Below are positions 8,483-17,019 of a stretch of 53,284 nt of DNA, one piece after another. The notes under the pieces were generated by a model. The model ran no database searches. It had not been told where the DNA came from and saw only the letters and a list, made by a program, of their open reading frames with translations. The stretch lies in NCBI RefSeq assembly GCF_016282985.1, contig NZ_JAEELZ010000144.1, forward strand, positions 1 to 53,284, in the 5' to 3' direction. This DNA is from Methanosphaera sp. (lineage in GTDB: Archaea; Methanobacteriota; Methanobacteria; Methanobacteriales; Methanobacteriaceae). How positions within the stretch are numbered: position 1 is the stretch's first letter; each line of letters starts with the position of its first letter. Position numbers and translations under genes: made by a program.

Positions 8483-9655
8483 ATGATAATTAATGCAGAT
8501 TTACATGTACATAGTAAATATTCTATGGCAACATCTAAAAATATGAATCCTGAAACAATGGCTGTTGAGTCAATGAAAAAAGGATTAAATCTCATAGCCA
8601 CCGGTGATGCTTTACATTCCAAATGGCTTGAGGAATTAGAAGATCAACTAACCCCTATGGATGATACGGGAATCTATAAAACCAATATTGAAGGAGTATC
8701 AACTAATTTTATTACTACAACAGAAGTAGAAGATAACGAAAGAATACATCATTTGCTTATTATACCATCATTGGAAGTGGCATGGCAGATGCGGGATGAA
8801 TTCATTGTTAAAAATATGGATGCAGACGGCAGGCCTAAAATTAGAATGCATGCTTCAGAAATTATTGATATAGCAAAGGATTATGATTGTATTGTAGGAC
8901 CTGCACATATATTTACACCATGGACAGGAATATTCAAAACTTACGATTCAATTGAGGAATGTTACGGTCAAAAAGTTGACTTTGTAGAATTGGGATTATC
9001 AAGTGATACAATTCTTGCAGATACAATTGAAGAGTTGCATGATTATCCATTTCTAACAAATTCAGATTCACATTCTCCATGGCCACATAGAATTGGAAGG
9101 GAATTTAATAAAATAGACTTAAGCGAGTTATCTTTTAAGGCAATAAAGAAAGCTATTGGATCTGACAAAATATTAGAAAATTATGGTATTAACCCCCGCA
9201 TGGGAAAATATCATGAAACTGGCTGCATAAAGTGTTATAAGTTGTATGATATAAAAGATGCTCAGAATAATAATATGAAATGCAGTTGTGGAGGACAAAT
9301 AAAAAAAGGTGTAAAATCTCGAATAGATGAATTATCTACACTTGCAGAAGGTAAACATCCAAAAAATAGACCACACTATCAATATGTTCTTCCTCTGGCA
9401 GAACTGTTAAGTACTGTTCATGACAAAGGTGTAACAACAAAATATGTCCAGACAAGGTATAATCAGTTGATAGAAGAGTTTTCAAACGAAATCGATGTAT
9501 TGATTAACATACCTGTAGAAAAAATTGCAATTATTGATAAAAAATTAGCCAGTATCATTCAGGCTTACAGAACAAATAATCTGGATGTTATTCCTGGGCG
9601 GGGAGGACAGTACGGTACTGTAAACTATAAAGAAAGTGTTAATGAAGTTATATAA
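8483..9655 (+). CDS. PHP-domain phosphoesterase-like protein (TIGR00375-type)
   Basis: A 390-residue protein with an N-terminal PHP metal-binding domain: D-L-H-V-H-S-K-Y-S at residues 6-14, further His/Asp residues (G-P-A-H-I-F, N-S-D-S-H-S-P-W-P-H). A zinc-ribbon-like C-I-K-C ... C-S-C-G segment lies at about 245-270. This architecture matches a conserved archaeal/bacterial family with a helicase-related name in databases but no settled activity. Its 3' end overlaps the convergent FrhD-like gene by 8 bases. Confidence 0.8.
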   Translation: MIINADLHVHSKYSMATSKNMNPETMAVESMKKGLNLIATGDALHSKWLEELEDQLTPMDDTGIYKTNIEGVSTNFITTTEVEDNERIHHLLIIPSLEVAWQMRDEFIVKNMDADGRPKIRMHASEIIDIAKDYDCIVGPAHIFTPWTGIFKTYDSIEECYGQKVDFVELGLSSDTILADTIEELHDYPFLTNSDSHSPWPHRIGREFNKIDLSELSFKAIKKAIGSDKILENYGINPRMGKYHETGCIKCYKLYDIKDAQNNNMKCSCGGQIKKGVKSRIDELSTLAEGKHPKNRPHYQYVLPLAELLSTVHDKGVTTKYVQTRYNQLIEEFSNEIDVLINIPVEKIAIIDKKLASIIQAYRTNNLDVIPGRGGQYGTVNYKESVNEVI

Positions 9656-10115
9656 TAACTTCTTCATATACTATGTCTAGTGCTTTTGGAATTGCTTCAG
9701 CAACACTATCAGATACTCCGTATTCAACAAATGGTGAAGATACTTTTTCTGGTTGACATGCAATAATAACTATTTCTACTTCTCCTAATTCATCTAAAGG
9801 ATCTGCTACAGATACTGAATGTGGGTCTTGATATTTTCCTTGAGGTACATCTTCTTTACTTAATATTTTAATATCTCCAGGTTTTCCACCAAAGTCAGCT
9901 ATATCCAGGATAATTATTTTTTTCCACATTGGATTTGGTAGGGAGAATATGTAATGAGGAGCACTTGTACCAGCATCAATAGTCATTGTATTTGGTGGTA
10001 AAGGTCTTTCTTCTAATTGTTCTTCAAGTTTGTTTATTGCTGCCGGTCCAAATCCATCATCTTTAAAAAGAACGTTTCCACATCCTATTACTAATACTTC
10101 TGCATCATATGCCAT
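9648..10115 (-). CDS. F420-reducing [NiFe]-hydrogenase maturation protease (FrhD-like)
   Basis: A 155-residue HycI/HybD-fold endopeptidase that trims the C-terminus of a [NiFe]-hydrogenase large subunit after nickel insertion. Supporting segments are V-I-G-C-G-N-V-L-F-K-D-D-G-F-G-P near residues 9-24 (with the nickel-sensing acidic residue), D-A-G-T-S-A-P-H and the H-S-V-S region. The sequence is closest in pattern to the coenzyme F420 hydrogenase type. It is not next to hydrogenase structural genes in this window. A GGTGAT site precedes the ATG. Confidence 0.85.
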   Translation of the reverse strand: MAYDAEVLVIGCGNVLFKDDGFGPAAINKLEEQLEERPLPPNTMTIDAGTSAPHYIFSLPNPMWKKIIILDIADFGGKPGDIKILSKEDVPQGKYQDPHSVSVADPLDELGEVEIVIIACQPEKVSSPFVEYGVSDSVAEAIPKALDIVYEEVII

Positions 10116-10165
10116 TTATTATCACCATTATTTATTAATATATTAATTTAAGTTGTTCATCATTT

Positions 10166-10558
10166 TTAATTATTTGTACTTGGTATGTAACAAGTAATCC
10201 TTTTTTTCTCTTCATTTTCATCTAAAGGTTCTTCAAGGCTGGAATGATACCATGCTAATTCATATTCATGATTTTCCGGATTTTCATACAATGCATAACC
10301 TTCATAATCATCTTTCATTAACATGATCCATCTATCTAATCCGAACGAAGTTTTGTAAATTTTACAAATGAATTCATTATTTTCAATATCACTACAAAAA
10401 TAAGCAAAACAATTAGGTATATCAACTATTTCTTTACTCTTTAAATCAATATTTTTATATTCTGATAATAGTTCTTCAACCTCTCTGAGATTAAGTTTAT
10501 AAAATTTTTTTCCATTAATCAAAATGTCAATAAAGATATTTTCATCTTTAATAATCAT
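10166..10558 (-). CDS. Small acidic protein of unknown function
   Basis: I do not recognise this 130-residue protein. It has no membrane segment or signal peptide and is rich in Glu, Asp, Ile and aromatic residues. It contains one Cys at about residue 49 and others at about 54, 64 and 122, not spaced as a metal site. A GTGATTTT stretch upstream of the ATG on the - strand may serve as the ribosome site. It lies 45 bases downstream of dnaJ on the same strand and could be its last co-transcribed gene. Confidence 0.6.
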   Translation of the reverse strand: MIIKDENIFIDILINGKKFYKLNLREVEELLSEYKNIDLKSKEIVDIPNCFAYFCSDIENNEFICKIYKTSFGLDRWIMLMKDDYEGYALYENPENHEYELAWYHSSLEEPLDENEEKKRITCYIPSTNN

Positions 10559-10603
10559 AAAATCACATAAAAATAAAATTAAAAAAAGGGAATGAAGGCT
10601 TAA

Positions 10604-11764
10604 TTATTTTAAAGATTCCTTAACTTTATCAAAGAAGCCTTGTTTTACGTGTGAAATTTCTTCACCACTAACACTGGCAAATTCTTCCAGTATTTCTTTC
10701 TGTTTATCGGATAATTTTTTAGGAACAACTACGTGGGTTTTAACATATAAATTACCTTTACCTGACCAATTCACATGTTTAATACCTTCTCCTCGAAGTT
10801 TAAATGTTGTTCCACTTTGAGTACCGGCAGGTATTTTTACAGTTGCACTACTTCCATCAATAGTAGGAACTTCTACCTCTGAACCTAAACAGGCCTGTAC
10901 ATAACTAATCGGTAAATCATAGTATAAATGTTGGCCGTCACGCATGAATAAATCATGAGGTAACACTTTTATAGTAATATATAAATCACCAGGAGGAGCA
11001 CCATTTATACCATCGTCACCTTCTCCTGAAACTCTGAGTTTACTGCCTGTTTCTACACCTGCAGGAATCGGGATTGAAATTTTATTGGTTGTAGGTGTTA
11101 GACCTCTGCCCTTACATTCTGAACATGGAGTTTCAATAATTTTACCTTCCCCATTACACTGTGGACATGCAGACACTGTAGAAAATTGTCCGAGAGGAGT
11201 ATTTTGGACCTGACGAACCTGTCCTGAACCGTTACAGTTAGTACAGGTTTTTACGTCACTACCAGGTTCTGCTCTACTTCCATGACAATGAGGACAAGAT
11301 TTTTGATGTCTGATGTCTAAATCTTTGGTAACACCACTGGCAACTTCTTCTAGGGTTACTTCGATGGTTTGCATAAGGTCTCTACCTGCATAGGCATTTC
11401 TAGGAGAGCCTCCAAATCCACCGCCGAACAAGTCTTCAAAAATACTTCCAAATCCACCTTGACTTCCACCAAAGGAGAAACCTCTAAATATATCTTCAAA
11501 GTTTATGTTGTTGAATATGTCTTCTTGACTAAATCCTTCCATACCGGCATGTCCAAATTGATCGTATCTTTGTCTTTTATCATCATCTGATAAAACACCG
11601 TAAGCTTCACTTAACTCTTTGAATTTTTCTTCGGCATCTGGATCATCTTTGTTTACATCTGGATGATATTTCATTGCAAGCTTTCTGTAAGCTTTTTTAA
11701 TAGTTTTTTTGTCAGCGTTTTTGTCAACGCCTAAAACTTCATAATAGTCTCGTTTATCTGCCAT
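10604..11764 (-). CDS. dnaJ: Chaperone protein DnaJ
   Basis: Hsp40 co-chaperone that stimulates DnaK ATPase and delivers substrates. The 386-residue protein has a J domain with H-P-D near residues 33-35, a Gly/Phe-rich region (about 70-120), four C-x2-C-x-G-x-G zinc motifs (about 150-220) and the C-terminal substrate-binding domains. An AAGGGGA ribosome site precedes the ATG. The gene is separated from dnaK by 156 bases, unlike the tight grpE-dnaK spacing, and that gap carries a hairpin and U-tract. Confidence 0.97.
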   Translation of the reverse strand: MADKRDYYEVLGVDKNADKKTIKKAYRKLAMKYHPDVNKDDPDAEEKFKELSEAYGVLSDDDKRQRYDQFGHAGMEGFSQEDIFNNINFEDIFRGFSFGGSQGGFGSIFEDLFGGGFGGSPRNAYAGRDLMQTIEVTLEEVASGVTKDLDIRHQKSCPHCHGSRAEPGSDVKTCTNCNGSGQVRQVQNTPLGQFSTVSACPQCNGEGKIIETPCSECKGRGLTPTTNKISIPIPAGVETGSKLRVSGEGDDGINGAPPGDLYITIKVLPHDLFMRDGQHLYYDLPISYVQACLGSEVEVPTIDGSSATVKIPAGTQSGTTFKLRGEGIKHVNWSGKGNLYVKTHVVVPKKLSDKQKEILEEFASVSGEEISHVKQGFFDKVKESLK

Positions 11765-11794
11765 TTCATTTCCCCTTTTAATTTAATATTCGAT

Positions 11795-11831
11795 AAAAAA
11801 AAATTAGCTAAGGTTAATTTCCTTAACTAAT
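11795..11831 (-). promoter_or_regulatory. Hairpin plus U-tract in the dnaK-dnaJ gap (attenuator or terminator candidate)
   Basis: On the - strand, 11-base arms (11821-11831 and 11803-11813) enclose a 7-base loop. In RNA all 11 positions pair, one as a U-G wobble, followed directly by a run of eight to nine U (11795-11803). On the + strand the wobble becomes a C/A mismatch, so the hairpin favours - strand RNA. It lies about 90 bases after the dnaK stop and about 30 bases before the dnaJ start. It may terminate read-through from dnaK or act in the dnaJ leader. Confidence 0.6.
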
Positions 11832-11920
11832 CTGTCCCGTATCAAGTCATAGGGTTTAACTTAACAATTTATAATTAAGTAATATACTTGTATATTGTTT
11901 TGTAGCTAATTAGTATTTAC

Positions 11921-13783
11921 TTATTTTTTTTCAAAGTCAACATCGATGGTGTCATCATCATCAGTTGGTTGTTGACCAGCATTGCCTGCAGCTTGTTCAG
12001 CTTCTTGTTGAGCTTGTGCTGCCTGTGCTGCTTGCTGATAAATTTCAGCCCCGATTTCTTGGATGGTTTTATCTAATTGTTCGGATTTTTCTTTAATTAA
12101 ATCAATGTCATCTTTTTCTATAGCATCTTTAAGTTCAGCTTGTTGATCTTTAAGTAATTGTTGTTTGTCTTCAGATAATTGATCTTTAAGTTCTTCTAAA
12201 GTTTTATCAGTGGTGTATACTAAACTGTCAGCATTGTTTCTGATTTCAATTTCTTGTTGACGTTTTTTATCTTCTTCTGCATGAGCTTCTGCTTCTTTGA
12301 CTTTTTGTTCAATTTCTTCATCGGATAATTTGTTACTTGAAGTGATTGTAATTTGTTGTTCTTTACCAGTACCTTTATCTTTTGCAGATACGTTAATAAT
12401 ACCGTTTGCATCTATGTCAAATGTAACTTCAATCTGTGGAGTTCCTCTAGGTGCTGATGGGATACCTACTAATTGGAATCTACCGAGGGTTGTGTTATCA
12501 TTTGCCATTGGTCTTTCACCCTGTACAACGTGAATGTCTACACTGGTCTGACCATCTGCTGCAGTTGTGAATATTTGGCTTTTCTTGGTTGGGATTGTAG
12601 TGTTTCTTTCGATAAGTTTTGTTGCTACTCCACCCATAGTTTCAATTCCTAATGATAATGGGGTAACGTCTAATAATACTAAGTCATCGATTTCTCCAGC
12701 TAATACTCCACCTTGGATGGATGCTCCACTTGCTACACATTCCATTGGGTCAATTCCACGTTCTACTTTTTGACCGACATAGTCTTCCACATATTTTTGT
12801 ATTACTGGCATTCTTGTAGGTCCACCTACTAAGATGATTTTATCAATGTCACCGTTTGACATTTTTGCATCGCTGATTGCCTGTTTGATAGGTGCTCCAC
12901 ATTTTTGTACAATAGGGTCTACAAGTTCTTCGAGTTTAGCTCTGGATAATGTCATGTTTAAGTGTAAAGGTCCTGCCTGTGTTGCTGTAATGAAAGGTAA
13001 GTTAATGTCTGTTGTTAATGTTGTTGATAATTCGATTTTTGCTTTTTCAGCTGCTTCTCTTAATCTTTGTGCTGCTTGGTCATCATTTAATAAATCAACA
13101 CCATTTTCTTTTTTGAATTCTTCAGCTAAATATTTCATTAAAGCTGTATCCATGTCTGTTCCACCGAGGTTTGTGTCACCACTGGTTGATTTTACTTCGA
13201 AGATTCCGTCTCCGAATTCCATTATGGTTACGTCTAACGTTCCTCCACCAAGGTCGAATACTAAAATGTTTACGTCTTCTTCATCACTTTTATCTAATCC
13301 GTATGCTAAACTTGCAGCTGTAGGTTCGTTTACTAATCTTAATACTTCTAAACCTGCAATTTTACCTGCATCTTTGGTTGCTGTCCTTTGGTTGTCATCA
13401 AAGTATGCCGGTACGGTAATTACTGCTTTTTGTACAGGTTCTCCGAGGAATGCTTCTGCATCTTTTTTAATTTTTTGTAAGATTAATGCTGAAATTTCTT
13501 GAGGAGTGTAATCTTTTCCTTTAATGTTAACTTTGTAGTCAGATCCCATGTGTCTTTTGATTGCACTTATTGTGTTTTCAGGGTTTGTTACAGCTTGTCT
13601 TCTTGCAGGTTCTCCTACTAATACTTCTCCTTCATCTGTGAAAGCTACATAACTTGGGAATGATTTTCCGTATTGTGTTGCTCCTTCTGCACTAGGGATA
13701 ATTGTTGGTTTTCCACCAATTAATGCAGCTGCTGCTGAGTTACTTGTACCTAAGTCTATTCCGATTACTTTTTCTTCTGCCAT
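11921..13783 (-). CDS. dnaK: Molecular chaperone DnaK (Hsp70)
   Basis: ATP-dependent chaperone for unfolded proteins. The ATPase domain carries G-I-D-L-G-T-S-N-S near the N-terminus, [11 protein letters not shown] and V-G-G-P-T-R-M-P; the substrate-binding domain follows (about 380-500), then a helical lid and a Gln/Ala-rich tail ending D-D-D-T-I-D-V-D-F. The start is ATG at 13783 (620 residues): an AAAGGTGAT site lies just upstream, and the in-frame GTG nine bases earlier is part of that site. Only 48 bases separate it from grpE. Confidence 0.97.
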   Translation of the reverse strand: MAEEKVIGIDLGTSNSAAAALIGGKPTIIPSAEGATQYGKSFPSYVAFTDEGEVLVGEPARRQAVTNPENTISAIKRHMGSDYKVNIKGKDYTPQEISALILQKIKKDAEAFLGEPVQKAVITVPAYFDDNQRTATKDAGKIAGLEVLRLVNEPTAASLAYGLDKSDEEDVNILVFDLGGGTLDVTIMEFGDGIFEVKSTSGDTNLGGTDMDTALMKYLAEEFKKENGVDLLNDDQAAQRLREAAEKAKIELSTTLTTDINLPFITATQAGPLHLNMTLSRAKLEELVDPIVQKCGAPIKQAISDAKMSNGDIDKIILVGGPTRMPVIQKYVEDYVGQKVERGIDPMECVASGASIQGGVLAGEIDDLVLLDVTPLSLGIETMGGVATKLIERNTTIPTKKSQIFTTAADGQTSVDIHVVQGERPMANDNTTLGRFQLVGIPSAPRGTPQIEVTFDIDANGIINVSAKDKGTGKEQQITITSSNKLSDEEIEQKVKEAEAHAEEDKKRQQEIEIRNNADSLVYTTDKTLEELKDQLSEDKQQLLKDQQAELKDAIEKDDIDLIKEKSEQLDKTIQEIGAEIYQQAAQAAQAQQEAEQAAGNAGQQPTDDDDTIDVDFEKK

Positions 13784-13831
13784 AAATATCACCTTTTATT
13801 CGTTTTTTTTTTAATTATTATATTATCGTAA

Positions 13832-14398
13832 TTATTTTTTACATACTTTAACTTTAGAGTATCTAATAACTTTGGAATTTAATGTATAACCTTTTTGAAG
13901 ATCTTGTATTATTTCATTGTTTTCATAATCTTCATTGTTTTCGGTCATTAGAGCTTCATGTTTATATGGGTCAAATTTTTGGTGTTCTGTTTCTATTTCT
14001 TCTACACCTTCATCTTCTAAGATTTTTGTCATTTTTTTGTATATTAATTCTACTCCTTCTCTTAGATTTTTATCTTCTTTGACTTCCAATGCTCTTTCTA
14101 AATCTTCATATGCCTCCAGCACTTTAAGTATTAAACCTTCATTGGCATACTTGACGAATTCTGACTTTTCTTTTTCAGATCGTTTTTTATAATTTTCGAA
14201 ATCTGCTTGCATTCTTTGCATTTTGTCTTTGTATTGTGTAAGTGTTTCCGCTAGTTGTTTAATTGTGTCTTCACATGAATCTTCTTCAGGTTCTTCTGCT
14301 TCTTCTTCAATGATTTCTTCTTCTTTTTCATTGATTTCTTCTTCGTTGATTTCTTGTTCTTCCATATCTTCCTTTTCTATTTTTTTTTCATCTTTCAT
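13832..14398 (-). CDS. grpE: Nucleotide exchange factor GrpE
   Basis: GrpE releases ADP from DnaK. The 188-residue protein begins with about 50 very acidic residues, continues with a long dimerisation coiled coil ([15 protein letters not shown] region, about residues 60-85) and ends with the small beta domain that contacts DnaK (H-E-A-L-M ... [10 protein letters not shown]). It is first in the grpE-dnaK-dnaJ block and divergent from an ArsR-type regulator, with two palindromes in the shared promoter region. Confidence 0.93.
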   Translation of the reverse strand: MKDEKKIEKEDMEEQEINEEEINEKEEEIIEEEAEEPEEDSCEDTIKQLAETLTQYKDKMQRMQADFENYKKRSEKEKSEFVKYANEGLILKVLEAYEDLERALEVKEDKNLREGVELIYKKMTKILEDEGVEEIETEHQKFDPYKHEALMTENNEDYENNEIIQDLQKGYTLNSKVIRYSKVKVCKK

Positions 14399-14456
14399 TT
14401 ATTCACCCTTATTTTTTTACATATTTTACTTATTTTAAGGGCTTTAACTATTATAG

Positions 14457-14554
14457 TAACCCTAAGTTATAAAAGTTTTTTTGTTAATTATAGATTAATT
14501 ATTAAAGTATATATAGTTAACGGTCTTTTAGTAACCTAAGGTTATATTTATATA
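14457..14554. promoter_or_regulatory. Divergent heat-shock promoter with two TAAC-N5-GTTA operators
   Basis: Two palindromic sites share the form TAAC-N5-GTTA: 14457-14469 and 14532-14544, the second a perfect odd palindrome. The first abuts a TATA-like sequence for grpE (CTTTTATAAC on the - strand, 14466-14475). The second lies just upstream of TTTATATA at 14547-14554, the probable TATA box of the regulator at 14613. From memory, the Archaeoglobus heat-shock regulator HSR1 binds CTAAC-N5-GTTAG, the same core. Binding by the adjacent ArsR-type protein is inferred. Confidence 0.72.
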
Positions 14555-14612
14555 ATAGGTAGTAATATAATATTATATAGGACAATATCAATAAAATGCA
14601 AAAGGTGATAAC

Positions 14613-15119
14613 ATGGACTTAGAGGCTATACTAGATGTAATTGGATGTAAAACTAGGCGAGATATATTAGGTTTATTAACGGAAGAACCATGTTTTGTAA
14701 GTCAAATTTCACAAGAATTAAATGTGGGACAAAAAGCAATTATTGGACATTTGAAAGCTATGGAGGATTTAGGTTTAATATATCCGTCATTCCAAAAAAT
14801 TGAACGTGGAAGACCTAGAAAATATTATGAAATAGCTCAGGATATAGAAATAAAAATATTCATAAAACCTGACTCAATTAATATGCATATGATGGGTGAA
14901 GAATTCACGGAATTATTTAATATAGAAGAAAGATTATACATGGGAGATTCAAAGGCAATTGATGATTTAAAAACTGCAATAACCAAATATAAAAATGCTC
15001 TTACATATGCTGAAGAGTTACTTAATCAAGTAGAAAATCCAGAAAAACGTAAAACTAGAACAATAATCACAGATATCACTAAAACTAAAGCAATTCCTGA
15101 ATATAATTTAGATGATTAA
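14613..15119 (+). CDS. ArsR-family winged-helix regulator, probable heat-shock repressor
   Basis: A 168-residue DNA-binding protein. Residues about 1-75 form an ArsR-type winged helix: L-D-V-I-G-C-K-T-R-R-D-I-L-G-L-L, then Q-I-S-Q-E-L-N-V-G-Q-K-A-I-I-G-H-L-K-A-M recognition helix, then the wing with R-G-R-P-R-K-Y-Y. The C-terminal half is helical and may dimerise. It has no metal-binding cysteine set typical of arsenic sensors. Its position divergent from grpE-dnaK-dnaJ and the matching palindromes suggest an HSR1/Phr-like role; that role is inferred. AAAGGTGAT precedes the ATG. Confidence 0.85.
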   Translation: MDLEAILDVIGCKTRRDILGLLTEEPCFVSQISQELNVGQKAIIGHLKAMEDLGLIYPSFQKIERGRPRKYYEIAQDIEIKIFIKPDSINMHMMGEEFTELFNIEERLYMGDSKAIDDLKTAITKYKNALTYAEELLNQVENPEKRKTRTIITDITKTKAIPEYNLDD

Positions 15120-15232
15120 AAAATCTTATATACTACAGATAAACAAATAGTATTATATATAAAATGTTGAGTATTAAAAAAATACTTGATATTGATAGTG
15201 GTATGCTAACGAAAAAATAATAAGGTGAAATG

Positions 15233-16048
15233 ATGGATAAAAAGATAATCTTGTCCGTCTTAATAGTAGCTCTTATAGGAATCGTAGCAGCTACCTACCA
15301 AATAAATAACGGGGAAGATATATTAAATCCTCTTGCAAGTGTTGAAACTGAAGAATCTCCGGTTACGGATGTTTTAACAGCACCTGAAACTGCAGAAGAC
15401 GCTCAAGCTCAAGCTGACGCTCAGGCACAGGCAGATGCTCAAAAAGCTGCACAAGCTCAAGCTGAAGCCGATGCCAAGGCTCAAGCCGATGCGCAAGCAC
15501 AGGCAGATGCACAAGCACAGTCTGTACAGGCAGGTCAAACAAGTAAAAGGGATTCATTAGTTGATGCAAATAATGGAATAACTGTTCCAACAACATCTTC
15601 TGGTGATGGTTCCAACGGCGGTTCATCTTCTGGTGATGCTTCCAATGGTGGTTCATCTTCAAACGATGGATCCGGAAATAATCCTTCAACTGGAGATTCA
15701 AATCCAGACTCTAATGGACCATCTAATAATAATCCTAGCAACACCCCTGATGAGTCAAATGTAGCTTCAACTTTAACTGATAATATTAGACAACAAATAG
15801 AATCAGTTATTAGTCCACATTATGATTCAAGTGTGTTAATGTTAGATTGGGACAGTACTGAAGTTCAAGATGATTATTATGTTATTCCAGCATATTACAG
15901 GGATAATAATAATTATGCAGGAAAATTCTATATTCCTAAAAATGATTTCTCCGGATGGAAATATGTTGCTGCAGACTTAACAGTTTACGGTCAAGAAACA
16001 CCACTACCTGATTCTCCAAATCTTGGTGAAGCAGATACTAGTGAATAG
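15233..16048 (+). CDS. Exported repeat-rich protein (Ala/Gln/Asp repeats plus small C-terminal domain)
   Basis: I do not recognise the family. The N-terminal segment (about residues 3-22) is a signal peptide or membrane anchor. Residues about 55-100 are runs of A-Q-A-D-A-Q, likely helical; about 120-175 are Ser/Gly/Asn-rich linker; and the last 85 residues form a compact domain with several Trp/Tyr. The protein should be displayed outside the cell. I chose the ATG at 15233 over the one at 15230 because it is better spaced from AAGGTGA at 15222-15228. The repeats also give a long antisense reading frame. Confidence 0.72.
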   Translation: MDKKIILSVLIVALIGIVAATYQINNGEDILNPLASVETEESPVTDVLTAPETAEDAQAQADAQAQADAQKAAQAQAEADAKAQADAQAQADAQAQSVQAGQTSKRDSLVDANNGITVPTTSSGDGSNGGSSSGDASNGGSSSNDGSGNNPSTGDSNPDSNGPSNNNPSNTPDESNVASTLTDNIRQQIESVISPHYDSSVLMLDWDSTEVQDDYYVIPAYYRDNNNYAGKFYIPKNDFSGWKYVAADLTVYGQETPLPDSPNLGEADTSE

Positions 16049-16120
16049 TTATTTTATTTGGGTAGCTAAGATAAATATAAGACAGTTAAGACATAAAGGT
16101 CTATTTTTGATTAAATGGTA

Positions 16121-16149
16121 TGAGATATTATTCTCACAAACCTTTTTTT
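16121..16149 (+). terminator. Terminator-like hairpin after the repeat-rich protein gene
   Basis: TGAGA (16121-16125) pairs with TCTCA (16132-16136), flanked by GGT and ACC that can extend the stem, and is followed by seven T at 16143-16149. It lies about 70 bases after the stop codon of the repeat-rich exported protein, on its coding strand. Confidence 0.55.
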
Positions 16150-16255
16150 CATTGTAAATATAATCGTTTAAACTTTAAAAAGAAATATATACTATTTTGA
16201 TTATATATTATACTATAAAATAAATTAGGATTACAATAAGTATTGAGGTAATATT

Positions 16256-16345
16256 ATGGATTTTGTACCAATAATAGCAATTATTATAGTCGGAATGATT
16301 ATAGTAACTTTAGTCGGTCAAATATTAGGACGTTCAATTGAATAA
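16256..16345 (+). CDS. Candidate 29-residue single-pass membrane peptide
   Basis: A short reading frame of 30 codons encodes M-D-F-V-P then a hydrophobic stretch (about residues 5-24) rich in Ile and Val, ending with G-R-S-I-E. A GAGGT at 16245-16249 is ideally spaced 6 bases before the ATG, and an A/T-rich TATA-like region precedes it. One membrane-spanning helix with a short charged tail is expected. No family is recognised. Length alone could be chance; the ribosome site and hydrophobic composition favour a real gene. Confidence 0.5.
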   Translation: MDFVPIIAIIIVGMIIVTLVGQILGRSIE

Positions 16346-16380
16346 TTATGTTCTAATACAAATTTCTTTTTTTAAAAAAT

Positions 16381-16455
16381 ATTTATTCTTATTTTGAAAC
16401 AGACTATTTCTTATTTTAAAATTATTTATTCTTATTTTGAAACAGATTATTTCTT
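16381..16455. repeat. Tandem duplication of a 32-bp unit
   Basis: Two copies of a 32-base unit lie at 16381-16412 and 16424-16455 with one mismatch (C/T) and 11 bases between them. They are AT-rich with the core TTATTTTGAAACAGA. They stand between the 29-residue peptide gene and the 3' end of tRNA-Arg(CCU). A recent local duplication is the simplest explanation. Confidence 0.8.
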
Positions 16456-16488
16456 TTTAAAACTAGTTTTTTTTTAATATTTTATATA

Positions 16489-16563
<75 letters not shown>

Positions 16564-16631
16564 ATATTAATAAATCTATTATGAATAATTATTGTATAAA
16601 AATCTCGAAAAATAGTCATTAGTAAAATATA

Positions 16632-16706
16632 CGGACCTGGTGGGAATTGAACCCACGGTCTCTGGATTAGAAGTCCAGCGCCCTATCCAGGCTAGGCTAC
16701 AGGCCC
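16632..16706 (-). tRNA. tRNA-Arg (anticodon UCU)
   Basis: A 75-nt cloverleaf on the - strand with acceptor GGGCCTG/CAGGTCC, anticodon stem CTGGA/TCCAG, loop CTTCTAA (anticodon TCT) and T loop TTCAATT. No CCA is encoded. It reads AGA, a major Arg codon in this AT-rich genome. A perfect 12-base palindrome TAACATATGTTA lies immediately upstream of the 5' end (16708-16719), with a TATAAAA about 35 bases upstream. The following 16720-17019 stretch is AT-rich and I see no gene in it. Confidence 0.95.
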
Positions 16707-17019
16707 ATAACATATGTTACTATTATAATGTTTTATATCTTATTACTTTTATACTTTATGGTTTTAACCATTTTTTAAAATGTTATATTTATATTTTATA
16801 CACTAATTTTAATTCTTATATTTCTGTATTTAATTAATAAATAAGAATTAAATATTTATTGATTTAAATATCTAATGAAATACTTTATTTTACAAATATA
16901 AATTCAGTTCTCTCTTATTTGTTTTATTTTTAATTATATTTATAAATAAATAATTTATATTATGATAAATATAACTTATTATTAATAAAGAATTTTATAA
17001 AATTATTATAGGAGATTTC

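Noticed and set aside
12834-13502. 222-residue frame opposite dnaK
   Set aside because: A shadow of dnaK with Ser/Ala-rich composition and no ribosome site.
16640-16837. 65-residue reading frame overlapping tRNA-Arg(UCU)
   Set aside because: Its first 20 codons are the antisense of the tRNA, a common false call in databases.
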